DNA of 50,633 bases. Source: Lachnospiraceae bacterium. GTDB taxonomy: Bacteria > Bacillota > Clostridia > Lachnospirales > Lachnospiraceae. Made by a program: the position numbers and the translations under genes. Below are positions 1 to 7,174 of the stretch, piece by piece (position 1 is the stretch's first letter; each line of letters begins with the position of its first letter). A model generated the notes under the pieces. It was not told the origin of the DNA. It did no database searches and saw nothing but the letters and a program-made list of their open reading frames with translations. Location of the stretch: the NCBI GenBank assembly GCA_022796795.1, contig JAAWJI010000027.1:1-50633 (forward strand), in the 5' to 3' direction.

Positions 1-129
1 CCGACAGCTGCCATTAGGCAGCGTATGCTAAATTATCTTCAGCGTTTATATTTAGATTTGCGATTTGACGCATCGCCTGCGGATAGCTTCACCAGCTGCA
101 AAACCCCCGTCGAAACCAGTACAAGCCCT
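1..129 (-). ncRNA. ssrA: tmRNA, 5' portion (cut by window edge)
   Basis: Read on the minus strand this is the start of transfer-messenger RNA, which rescues stalled ribosomes and tags their products for proteolysis. The 5' arm shows the typical ACTGGTTTCGACGGGG stretch shortly after a G-rich start; I place the 5' end near 129 by analogy with other tmRNAs. The tag reading frame starts with a GCA resume codon at 61-59, encodes ANLNINAEDNLAYAA and stops with TAA at 16-14. The tag ends in the hydrophobic AA that ClpXP-type proteases recognise. The pseudoknots and the tRNA-like 3' half lie left of position 1. Identification is firm; the exact 5' end is an estimate. Confidence 0.93.
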
Positions 130-466
130 TGTCCTGGTTGTACTGTTCTTCTTAAAAAGACAGCACACAACTTTTGTGTAACCATTATAAAGCATCTATT
201 TAAAATATGCAAGAAAAATTTTTATCCTTTTTGGAACCTTCCTTTTGGAAACCTCTTTTAAACCGTGTGCGGCAGCAGATCCTGGGAAAGAGATGGCAAA
301 AATTCTGCTTTACAAAGGAATACCAGGCGTTTTCCGATTCTGTCCCAGGCAGTTCGCCGCAGATGTTCAAAGTGATGATTCAGACGACTCCCTTTATATC
401 AGATAGTACAATAAGAATACAAACCCCCATGTTAAGCTTTTTATCAGGAATGTTAAAAGTAATTGC
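130..466. other. gene-poor, AT-rich spacer between ssrA and the XRE operon
   Basis: No convincing gene is present. The plus-strand open frames here lack a good ribosome site, and one of them runs through the tmRNA gene. The stretch should carry the ssrA promoter on the minus strand, but I could not find a clear -35/-10 pair for it. Confidence 0.5.
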
Positions 467-495
467 TTGAAAAAAACAATGGTTTTTAATAAGAT
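467..495 (+). promoter_or_regulatory. possible promoter of the XRE/lipoprotein operon
   Basis: TTGAAA (467-472) and TAAGAT (490-495) are 17 bases apart. The predicted transcript start falls at or just before the ribosome site at 502-508, leaving almost no leader, so the assignment is weak. Confidence 0.3.
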
Positions 496-514
496 GAACC
501 CAAGGAGGTCCATG

Positions 515-1036
515 ATGAACGTAGGCGAAAAAATTAAAAAAATCAGAAAAATGGCAGGGATGACACAAGAAGAGCTTGCTGAAAAAATGAATGTATCAAG
601 ACAAACAATTTCAAAATGGGAAAAGGAAATTTCATCTCCGGATCTGGATAGTGCGATTGCTTTATGCGAACTCTTTGAGATTTCTTTGGACGATTTAATG
701 AAAGGGGAACAGTCTGTGAGGGAAGAGAAAATTTCACTGCAGGATATGATAAAAATAAACCAACGGAATCAAAAGCAGACAGTTTTATTGATCAGCGGTT
801 TGTTTTTTCTTATGATTGGAGCATTGGCCACATTATTTATTGTGGCGATTGAAAGTAGTACCAACAGCATTGAGTATATGTTGTACCGGTACATAGTAAC
901 CGGACAGTATTCAAGCGCTCCCATTGATTATGGAAGGCTTATGGCTCCTGCAATTTTGTTAATTGCAATCGGAGTTATTTTGAGTATGGTTTATACGATT
1001 GAAAAATGGAAGGGGAAAAAGAGAGATGACTCATAA
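515..1036 (+). CDS. XRE-family regulator with two membrane segments
   Basis: Residues 1-55 form an XRE/Cro-type helix-turn-helix (GMTQEELAEKMNVSRQTISK). A charged linker follows, then hydrophobic segments near residues 90-111 and 137-157, so this should be a membrane-anchored DNA-binding protein. AAGGAGG at 502-508 fits the ATG at 515 (6-base gap) better than the in-frame ATG at 512 or 467. The stop overlaps the next gene by 11 bases, so the two are co-translated. Such one-component membrane regulators often sit beside the envelope protein they control. The neighbouring mobile-element debris suggests it may have arrived by transfer. The signal it senses cannot be told from sequence. Confidence 0.85.
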   Translation: MNVGEKIKKIRKMAGMTQEELAEKMNVSRQTISKWEKEISSPDLDSAIALCELFEISLDDLMKGEQSVREEKISLQDMIKINQRNQKQTVLLISGLFFLMIGALATLFIVAIESSTNSIEYMLYRYIVTGQYSSAPIDYGRLMAPAILLIAIGVILSMVYTIEKWKGKKRDDS

Positions 1037-1598
1037 GAAGAAAATAGTAATAACTGGACTGCTGATAATCGTGATATGCATTACGTCCTGCGGGCATAAG
1101 GAAAAAGAAAATCCCTATGGTGCTACAGTTTCGGAATTGGGAGATGAGGATGCCTATGCATTTCTCGACATGGATTATAAAAATTATGTTATGGTAACCT
1201 CAGATGGGTTGTATGATGCAGGAGTAGAAAGGCAGGCGGCTATTTATTGTACCGTATATTATTACGGGAAAGATGCGGCAATAAATCTTGGAACTATTAT
1301 GAGCGATGGAACGGCCTATCCGATTTCCTTTTCCAAAGACGGAATTTTTGCCGCATCCGGACATAGGATAGAGAAATATGCCATTTCCGAAAAGGAGGGA
1401 GAACTTTATCTGAAAAAGGGTGTATATGTAGAATATGATGAGGATGGAAATGAGCACTATACTTCTATGATAGACGGAAAGGAAGCCGAGTCAAATGCAG
1501 AGGAATATGAAAAAATGCTGGAGGAATATGACGGGAGCCAAGTCATACACTTTTCTTATGGCGCAGATGGCTGTATCAATGAAATAATTGAGTACTAG
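1026..1598 (+). CDS. small predicted lipoprotein, unknown function
   Basis: A 190-residue protein. It starts with a lysine-rich n-region, a hydrophobic core and a lipobox ITSC with Cys22, so it should be lipid-anchored outside the cell membrane. The rest is polar and acidic, with many Tyr, Asp and Glu residues; no catalytic motif is recognisable. The ATG at 1026 lies inside the end of the XRE gene and is followed directly by the signal peptide; a longer frame from 999 would put charged residues before the signal. Its overlap with the membrane-bound regulator suggests that the two act together, but function is unknown. Confidence 0.75.
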   Translation: MTHKKKIVITGLLIIVICITSCGHKEKENPYGATVSELGDEDAYAFLDMDYKNYVMVTSDGLYDAGVERQAAIYCTVYYYGKDAAINLGTIMSDGTAYPISFSKDGIFAASGHRIEKYAISEKEGELYLKKGVYVEYDEDGNEHYTSMIDGKEAESNAEEYEKMLEEYDGSQVIHFSYGADGCINEIIEY

Positions 1599-1603
1599 GG
1601 CAA

Positions 1604-1780
1604 TTAACGTGATACAGGTATTCTGTGAGCCGTTCCCCGTACAGTGGGCAGGTCTGCCATTCTTTTTGGGGTACTTGTATCAGAGAAATGTACCTCGACT
1701 AAATATCTTGTCTTGTCGATCTTCTGTTGTAAACAGGGCATTAATCGCCCTGTGGTATTGGTCTGAATGTTGTCGCTCAT
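1604..1780 (-). pseudogene. TnpW-like transposon protein fragment
   Basis: A 58-codon minus-strand frame with a strong ribosome site (AAAGGAGG just upstream of the ATG at 1780). Its N-terminal half, including TGRLMPCLQQKI and TRYLVEVHFSDTS, resembles the small TnpW proteins of Tn4451/Tn916-like elements as I remember them. After HFSDTS the sequence diverges (PKRMADLPTVRG), so the original C-terminus appears lost through a frameshift or deletion. It runs head-on into the lipoprotein gene. Family assignment is from memory. Confidence 0.45.
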
Positions 1781-1804
1781 GTTCCTCCTTTTGGGCGCAA
1801 AAAA

Positions 1805-1838
1805 GGCGCATGGTTTACAATTTACCGTTCCATGCGCC
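1805..1838. terminator. bidirectional terminator-like hairpin
   Basis: GGCGCATGG at 1805-1813 pairs perfectly with CCATGCGCC at 1830-1838 across a 16-base loop. It is flanked by A's on the left and T's on the right, so it could stop transcription from either side. Confidence 0.6.
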
Positions 1839-1875
1839 TTTACACTGTTATTTTGATATTAAATTGTTTCTCTGA

Positions 1876-2065
1876 TTATGCTAACTGCATAACCTCGGCT
1901 TCAATTTCTTTTAATTCATTAAAAGATAATGCTGGAATATAATCTGCAATTTCCTCCAATGTCATTTTCCCTTTTTTATCATTCTTTCTGCTGTCTTTCT
2001 GATTCTTTTTCAATATCTTTCGTATAAGTCCTCATAATCTGCTCATCATCAAATAAACTCATCAT
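1876..2065 (-). pseudogene. frameshifted small ORF of mobile-element type
   Basis: From the ATG at 2065 (ribosome site GGAGG at 2081-2077) the frame reads MMSLFDDEQIMRTYTKDIEK and stops after about 28 codons. A one-base shift opens a second frame, MTLEEIADYIPALSFNELK onward, that ends in MQLA and a stop at 1876. The whole is 190 bases, one more than a multiple of three. The pieces read as one protein of about 62 residues with a single-base insertion. I recall similar ORFs, and similar C-termini on Rpn-type nucleases, in Lachnospiraceae elements, but function is unknown. Confidence 0.5.
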
Positions 2066-2143
2066 AATCGTTACTACCTCCACTTAATTCTTTTTATCTT
2101 GGAAAAGGTCTAAAAACACACTGTTTTTGCGGTATGTTTTGCC

Positions 2144-2410
2144 TTAACTTTCTGTGATGGTCTTGGTCTGCTCCTTACCAATACTGTCATACTCGGACTG
2201 CAAAGACTGTATCTCGGCTTTCCACTGTTTCGGCGTAACCTTTTCGCCATTCTGTAAAAGGCTCTGCATACGCTCCTTTCATTCGGGGTACTTGCAATTA
2301 TCAACATCGCTTTCAGCCTTTGTTTCCCCGTGAATATAGTCGTATTTTATTTTTGTACCTTTGTTTGCGTCATAGTATCTTTGATATGATATCTATATTT
2401 CTTGTTATAT
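2144..2410 (-). pseudogene. relaxase (mobilization protein) remnant
   Basis: In one minus-strand frame the sequence reads KIKYDYIHGETKAESDVDN, CKYPE, a TGA stop, then KERMQSLLQNGEKVTPKQWK and EYDSIGKEQTKT, ending at a TAA at 2146-2144. This resembles the C-terminal part of MobA/MobL-type relaxases of Clostridial conjugative elements as I recall them. The in-frame TGA sits where these proteins have Trp (KYPEW), so it looks like a nonsense mutation. The N-terminal catalytic domain is absent. Together with the TnpW-like and frameshifted ORFs it marks an eroded integrated element. Confidence 0.5.
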
Positions 2411-2462
2411 ATTCATGCGTTTGTCGTGTCTTTTGCTTTAAAGGCGTTATTTTCGGAAAAGA

Positions 2463-2492
2463 GCCGCTGCAAACCTGCAGACGGCCCTTTTT
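2463..2492. terminator. terminator at the end of the creatininase/M24 operon
   Basis: GCCG-CTGCA (2464-2471) pairs with TGCAG-ACGGC (2476-2485) around a short loop. A T-run follows on the plus strand, and TCTTTT follows on the minus strand where the upstream operon would end. Confidence 0.6.
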
Positions 2493-2563
2493 CCTCGATC
2501 CTACCCTGTATATTATGAAAGCAAGCGTTCATGAGCCGGCAGTATTTTGTCAGCTCATACTGT

Positions 2564-3301
2564 CTATACTATGATCCGATCCAGCGTTTCCAACGCGCAC
2601 CGCACCATGTGCTGTCCCAACTCCATGCTTGTCTCCACCGAATTTTTAGCGAACCACTCTGTATTCTGCTTTGCGCGCTCCAGATCCACATGATCCGGAT
2701 ACAGCGCATACATAAGGCTGGATTCGTATTTTCCCGCATGGTCAAATCCGCCGCATTTGTGCTGAGCCTCCGGACTCAGAAGCGGAATCACCTTGATATA
2801 GGAAAAGGGGTCGTCCCCGGAGCCCAGATTCTCATAGTAATCCGCATAAGCATTGCTTCCCCACCAGCCCTTTCCCCGGGTCTCCTCCATATACTCCATG
2901 AGCACCTTCTTGGCCGCCTTGTGGCAGGCCAGCGTCATGGGCATGAGGCCGCCCTCCTCGGTCTGGTGATGGGCAATGCAGTAAATATTTTTTACCCCTC
3001 CATAGATCAGGGATTTTAAAATGCAGTACATGTAATTCTCATATACATCCACGTCCACCTGGATGGTACCGCTCTTTGGCCCGGCCACCGCATAGCTTGC
3101 CACACCGTACCAGATAGGCGGACATATGATCATCTCCTTTGTCTTTTCCAGCTCCCGCAGCACTCCTGTGATCACCATGGTGTCTGTACCACAGCTGGCG
3201 TGCAGGGCGTGATATTCAATGGTTCCTATGGGGATCACATAGGGAACCCTGCGCTTTTTCGCATCCTCCAGCTCCTGATAAAACATATCTACCATCTGCA
3301 T
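2564..3301 (-). CDS. creatininase-family amidohydrolase
   Basis: A 245-residue protein of the creatininase/FAPy-deformylase/MftE fold, metal-dependent enzymes that cleave cyclic or linear amides. The signature PIGTIEYHALHASCGTD gives Glu29, His31 and Asp40, at the spacing of the creatininase metal ligands. A later HAGKYESS supplies the conserved Glu. The usual NGHGGN motif reads AHHQTEEGG here, so the substrate may not be creatinine. The ATG at 3301 has GGAGGG nine bases upstream; a GTG at 3322 lies upstream of that ribosome site and is rejected. It follows the M24 gene by 56 bases and is probably co-transcribed with it. Confidence 0.85.
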   Translation of the reverse strand: MQMVDMFYQELEDAKKRRVPYVIPIGTIEYHALHASCGTDTMVITGVLRELEKTKEMIICPPIWYGVASYAVAGPKSGTIQVDVDVYENYMYCILKSLIYGGVKNIYCIAHHQTEEGGLMPMTLACHKAAKKVLMEYMEETRGKGWWGSNAYADYYENLGSGDDPFSYIKVIPLLSPEAQHKCGGFDHAGKYESSLMYALYPDHVDLERAKQNTEWFAKNSVETSMELGQHMVRCALETLDRIIV

Positions 3302-3357
3302 ACCTGTCTGCCCTCCTCTCACATATATACGAAAAGTAACCCTCCGTTTAGCAGCGC

Positions 3358-4536
3358 TTAGAAATCCAGCTCATACAGCGTGCCGATCTCCGGGGAGAGA
3401 ATCTGGCAGCCCTCTTCTGTCACGGCGATTCCCTTCTCCCAGCGCACCCCAAAGGTATCCGAGGAGATGAAGGTGTCGATCTGGAAGGTCATATTGGGCT
3501 GCAGGGCATAGTCAGAGATGGTCTCCACCCAGGGAGCCTCCACCTCGATCATACCAGTTCCGTGAAGGGGCCCGTAGACAAAATTATCCTTGTATCCATT
3601 TTCCACATAGTAGTCATAGAATTTCTTAGCGATATCCGCCGCAATCACACCGGCCTTTACCTGCTTCTGGGTCCATCTGTGGGCCTCCAGGCCAAAGAGC
3701 ACCACATCCCTGCGCCGTCCCTCCAGCTTGCCCAGCACGATAGGGTAACCAATGGCCGCGGAATAGCCGTCGATTTTTGCGGACAGATTCAGCTGTACAA
3801 TGTCCCCTTTCTCAAATTTCCGGTAGCCCGACCGGGAAATGGCGTGCCGGGTGGATGCCTCGGAGAACACATACATAGGAAGTCCCTCGTACTCCGCACC
3901 GTTTTCATAAACCACTCTCTGGGCCACGCCCACCATCTGAAGCTCTGTCATACCCGGACGGATCTCCCTGATGACCTGCTGAGTAGCCAGCTGGGCAATA
4001 CGGTATCCCTCCCGCAGACAGTTGATTTCATTCACCGATTTTATAGAGCGCAGTTCCACCATCATGTGATCCGCCCGCACAATCTCCGCTTCCGGAAACG
4101 CCTCCCGAATAGACTCCATAATCACCACCGAGGTATCCAGGTAACTGGCTACGCCGATCCGCAGCTTTTTTCCCGTGATGCCCAACGCCCTAAACACATC
4201 CTGATAGGTGTCTGCCTGCAGCTCCGGGTAGGCGGGATCTGCGCCCTCCCGGTAGGCCTTTAACACAAATACTTTGTCGATCCGGGAACGGTCTGCCCCG
4301 AACTCTTTACTCTCCGGACCCACCATCAGCGCCGCCTCCCCGGTGGGAGCAATGGCTACGCCGCACCGCTCAAACAAAGGCCAGTAGCCGGAGAAATATC
4401 TTGCGTTTGCATAATCCGCCTCATTGGAATTGACAATCAGGGCATCCAGGCCCTCCCTTTGCAGGATCTTGGCCGCCCGCTGCGCCCTCTCCTTGTACTC
4501 TTCATCCGGTATCCGAATACTTCCATGCTCTGCCAT
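3358..4536 (-). CDS. M24-family (creatinase/Xaa-Pro peptidase fold) protein with altered metal site
   Basis: A 392-residue two-domain protein: a creatinase-type N-terminal domain (about 12-160) and the pita-bread domain (about 170-385). In metallopeptidases of this fold the ligands are D, D, H, E, E; here the matching positions read N250, A261, H325, D354, E367. The stretch GDIVQLNLSAKIDGYSAA parallels bacterial creatinase, which also has Asn and Ala at the two Asp positions and needs no metal. A non-peptidase C-N hydrolase is therefore likelier than a dipeptidase. The ATG at 4536 has AGGAGGG eight bases upstream; the longer frame from 4674 begins upstream of the predicted transcript start. 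The creatininase-family neighbour fits a small pathway for a creatine-like compound, but the substrate is not proven. Confidence 0.85.
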   Translation of the reverse strand: MAEHGSIRIPDEEYKERAQRAAKILQREGLDALIVNSNEADYANARYFSGYWPLFERCGVAIAPTGEAALMVGPESKEFGADRSRIDKVFVLKAYREGADPAYPELQADTYQDVFRALGITGKKLRIGVASYLDTSVVIMESIREAFPEAEIVRADHMMVELRSIKSVNEINCLREGYRIAQLATQQVIREIRPGMTELQMVGVAQRVVYENGAEYEGLPMYVFSEASTRHAISRSGYRKFEKGDIVQLNLSAKIDGYSAAIGYPIVLGKLEGRRRDVVLFGLEAHRWTQKQVKAGVIAADIAKKFYDYYVENGYKDNFVYGPLHGTGMIEVEAPWVETISDYALQPNMTFQIDTFISSDTFGVRWEKGIAVTEEGCQILSPEIGTLYELDF

Positions 4537-4645
4537 AGGTTTTTCCCTCCTGATTTCTGTTGCATTTGCTTTTTCAGCGTTACTGATTTTTCCGGTTGTT
4601 CCCTGGTTCCTCTGGCTTCCAGGACCATGGGTTCCCTTGTATCCC

Positions 4646-4674
4646 ATTGTAAACGCTTGTCTGTGCGCCGTCAA
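4646..4674 (-). promoter_or_regulatory. promoter of the M24/creatininase operon with cre/LacI-type site
   Basis: On the minus strand TTGACG (4674-4669) and TACAAT (4651-4646) are separated by exactly 17 bases. A pseudo-palindrome TTGTAAACGCTTGTCT (plus strand, 4647-4662) overlaps the -10 box. It resembles a catabolite-responsive element or LacI-family operator. The predicted transcript start near 4639 supports translation starting at 4536. Confidence 0.6.
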
Positions 4675-4701
4675 TGTTTTAAAGTAAAATAACTCTATAT
4701 T

Positions 4702-4734
4702 TCATTTAAACGTTTTACTTTACAGGGATATAAT
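4702..4734 (+). promoter_or_regulatory. promoter/operator of the LacI-SBP fusion gene
   Basis: TATAAT at 4729-4734 is a perfect -10 box. The -35 region is weak and is covered by the palindrome-like ATTTAAACGTTTTACT centred on the CG at 4711-4712, a typical LacI-family operator. Repressor bound there would block the promoter, which suggests autoregulation. Confidence 0.55.
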
Positions 4735-4779
4735 TTCATGTTACCATATTAACAGAAAAATCTTTAGGAGGAGCACCCC

Positions 4780-7128
4780 ATGGCAACCATCAAAGACGTG
4801 GCCCGCATGGCAGGCGTGTCCATCGCTACCGTTTCCAACTATCTGAATCAGACAAAGCCAGTGAGCCGGGAGGCGGCTTCCAAGGTGCAAGCCGCTGTGG
4901 AAGCTTTGCAGTATTCCCCCAATTTATCAGCCAAAAGCCTGAAATCCAACGCCTACACAGATATCGGTATCATTCTCCCCAACTTTGACGATTCCTACTA
5001 TGTACAGATTTTTCAGGGGATAGAAAATGCCTTTCAGAATACAGGTTATTTCACCAATCTGGCTTTCTCCTATGACATTCCGGATTTTGAGCAGGCCATT
5101 CTCCACAATTTTCTGAAAAAACAGATCCAGGGCCTTATTCTCATTTCCTGCCAGCCAAACAGCTGGGAGTTTTACCATCAGTATGTTACCTCTAAGGGGC
5201 ATCCCCTGGTTCTTATCGACCGGGATATCCGGAACCTGGACGCCAATTTTGTGTCCTTTGACACCCGTTCCATGATCCGTCACATCACAGGGCAGCTTCT
5301 GGACCAGGGCTTGCGACAGCTTTTCCTCATCAGCGGCCCCCAGGCCTTTGAATGTGAATCCGGCTGTATGCGGGGCTTCCAGGATGCCTTTCAGAGTACA
5401 GGGCTCCTTTCCAGCCCCGCACAGCTTCTGCAGACCAATTTGAGCCGAGAGGACGCCTTTCGGAAAACCATCCAGCTCTTTCGAAACCAGACGCCGGAAG
5501 CCCTTGTGGCCACCTCTGAGTCTGTGGCCGCAGGCACCATAGAGGCCATCAACCTTCTGGGATACACCACAGAGGAAATTCCCGTTCTCACCCTGGGGGA
5601 GGCGCACTGGAATCTCTACACCCATTCCTTTGCCACCCGCTCCCTGCCCCGGCCTGCTATAAAACTGGGACAGACGGCCGCTGCGCTCCTTTTGGATCAG
5701 CTGAAATCTCCTCTTACCAAGGAAAACGAGCGGGTCATCCTGGAAAATACGGCCCCCCTTGGCACGCGTTGCCCGGACAGGCAAAAGCTGCCCCTCTGTC
5801 AACGGCCTCTTCCAGACAGGCAAAAGCTGCCCCTCTGTCAACGGCCTCTTCCGGACAGGCAAAAGCTGCCCCTCTGTCAACGGCCTCCCCTTCTCAGGCA
5901 GGAACACGCCCATTCTGAGAAAGTGCTTCGCATTTTAATGGTAGACACGCCCCAGGTACACACCCTTCTGGGACTTCTCCGCAACTTTGAAAACCGGCGT
6001 CATCTGAAAACCCAGGTTTCCATCGTTCCTCACCATCAACTGTACGAGGAAATTTTGTCAACTGACAGGAGCTGCGATGTAATCATGTACGATATTCCCT
6101 GGCTCTCCGCCCTGGCCTCCCACGGGATTCTGGAGGATTTGACCCCGGAGCTTAAAAATATGGATCTGGACATCTTCTTTCCAGACTGTCTGAATTATTT
6201 CTGCCGCTTTCAAGACCGATATTTTGGACTGCCTTTTATGTACGCGCCGCAAATATTCTATTATAGAAAGGATTTATTTGAGAATACAAAACTAAAGACT
6301 GCTTATGAGCGGCAAAACAGCATTACCCTGCGCCCGCCTCTCACCTTAAAAGAATTCAATACCATTGCAGACTTTTTTACCAATCACACAGACGCCATTG
6401 CATACGGCCTCTCCGTTCCGGCCGCCTACGACGAATGTCTGGCGCCAGAGCTATACATGCGGCTTCGGGCCTTCGGAGGCCGCCTCTTTGACGAAGCGGG
6501 ACAGGCTTGCCTGGATCAGGACGCCACCCTCAAGGCCTACATCAATTTTCTGCGCTCCGTGCGCCTGGCTAAGCCGGACTACCGCACTGCCACGGACATA
6601 ACTGCTGTCCAAGATTTTTTAAAGGGAGATACTGCCATGCTGATCACCTATCCCTCTTTTCTCACGGATGTGGCGGACCTGCGAAAAAGCAGCATGACCG
6701 GCTCTATAGGCTGGCACCATATTCCCGGGCGTAGTCCGCTTCTTGGGGGGTGGAGCTTAGGAGTCAGCAGCCGCACCTCCCAAAAACAGGAGGCGCTCTC
6801 CTTCCTTCAGTGGATCTGTGAAGAACAGATTGCCAACTACTTTGCCCTTCTGGGCGGGCAGACTGCCATTACCTCCACCTACATCAACGACGAGCTGGTG
6901 AAGCTGTATCCCTGGCTGCCCTTATACCACTCTACCTACCAGTATACCAAGCCCACCCTGCCCCCGGAGCTTCCTGATCACACCATATTGTCTCAAAATG
7001 ACATAGACGCCGTCGTATGCCGCTGGGTGTATGAGCTTCTGGAGGAAAAGCTGCAGGTCCAAGAGGCCATTGCACGCACCCAGGCAGAGCTGGAAGAGCT
7101 GGTAAAGGGCTGTCGGAACAAACTATGA
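4780..7128 (+). CDS. LacI repressor fused to a family-1 solute-binding domain
   Basis: A 782-residue fusion. Residues 1-50 are a LacI helix-turn-helix (IKDVARMAGVSIATVSNYLN). Residues about 60-330 are the usual periplasmic-binding-like sensor of LacI proteins. Residues 332-370 are three near-identical 13-residue repeats. Residues about 385-760 look like a complete extracellular solute-binding protein of ABC sugar systems (FGLPFMYAPQIFYYRKDLF; GGWSLGVSSRTSQKQEALSF). There is no signal peptide, so the binding domain must act in the cytoplasm, presumably as a second ligand sensor. The start has AGGAGGAG upstream. The gene diverges from the M24/creatininase operon, with operators between them. 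Ligand and reason for two sensors are unknown. Confidence 0.85.
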   Translation: MATIKDVARMAGVSIATVSNYLNQTKPVSREAASKVQAAVEALQYSPNLSAKSLKSNAYTDIGIILPNFDDSYYVQIFQGIENAFQNTGYFTNLAFSYDIPDFEQAILHNFLKKQIQGLILISCQPNSWEFYHQYVTSKGHPLVLIDRDIRNLDANFVSFDTRSMIRHITGQLLDQGLRQLFLISGPQAFECESGCMRGFQDAFQSTGLLSSPAQLLQTNLSREDAFRKTIQLFRNQTPEALVATSESVAAGTIEAINLLGYTTEEIPVLTLGEAHWNLYTHSFATRSLPRPAIKLGQTAAALLLDQLKSPLTKENERVILENTAPLGTRCPDRQKLPLCQRPLPDRQKLPLCQRPLPDRQKLPLCQRPPLLRQEHAHSEKVLRILMVDTPQVHTLLGLLRNFENRRHLKTQVSIVPHHQLYEEILSTDRSCDVIMYDIPWLSALASHGILEDLTPELKNMDLDIFFPDCLNYFCRFQDRYFGLPFMYAPQIFYYRKDLFENTKLKTAYERQNSITLRPPLTLKEFNTIADFFTNHTDAIAYGLSVPAAYDECLAPELYMRLRAFGGRLFDEAGQACLDQDATLKAYINFLRSVRLAKPDYRTATDITAVQDFLKGDTAMLITYPSFLTDVADLRKSSMTGSIGWHHIPGRSPLLGGWSLGVSSRTSQKQEALSFLQWICEEQIANYFALLGGQTAITSTYINDELVKLYPWLPLYHSTYQYTKPTLPPELPDHTILSQNDIDAVVCRWVYELLEEKLQVQEAIARTQAELEELVKGCRNKL
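5773..5889 (+). repeat. three tandem 39-bp repeats inside the LacI-SBP linker
   Basis: Units at 5773-5811, 5812-5850 and 5851-5889 are nearly identical (one base differs between units 1 and 2; unit 3 differs at its last codon). Each encodes PDRQKLPLCQRPL. The unit length keeps the frame, so copy number can change without breaking the protein. Confidence 0.95.
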
Positions 7129-7174
7129 GACAACTTCCCGCAGCAATTCAGGCCGATCCCCACATAAACTGCCC

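Noticed and set aside
25..261. Plus-strand 78-codon frame
   Set aside because: It lies antisense across the tmRNA gene and lacks a ribosome site.
1588..1875. Plus-strand 95-codon frame
   Set aside because: It has no ribosome site and spans a terminator hairpin and the opposite-strand TnpW-like fragment.
4537..4674. N-terminal extension of the M24 protein
   Set aside because: It lies upstream of the predicted transcript start and of a good AGGAGGG site serving the ATG at 4536.
5773..5889. CRISPR-like array
   Set aside because: The repeats are directly tandem without spacers and lie in frame inside a coding sequence.
4927..5913. Long minus-strand open frame (328 codons)
   Set aside because: It is antisense to the LacI-SBP gene, has no family resemblance, and owes its length to the repeat and codon bias.
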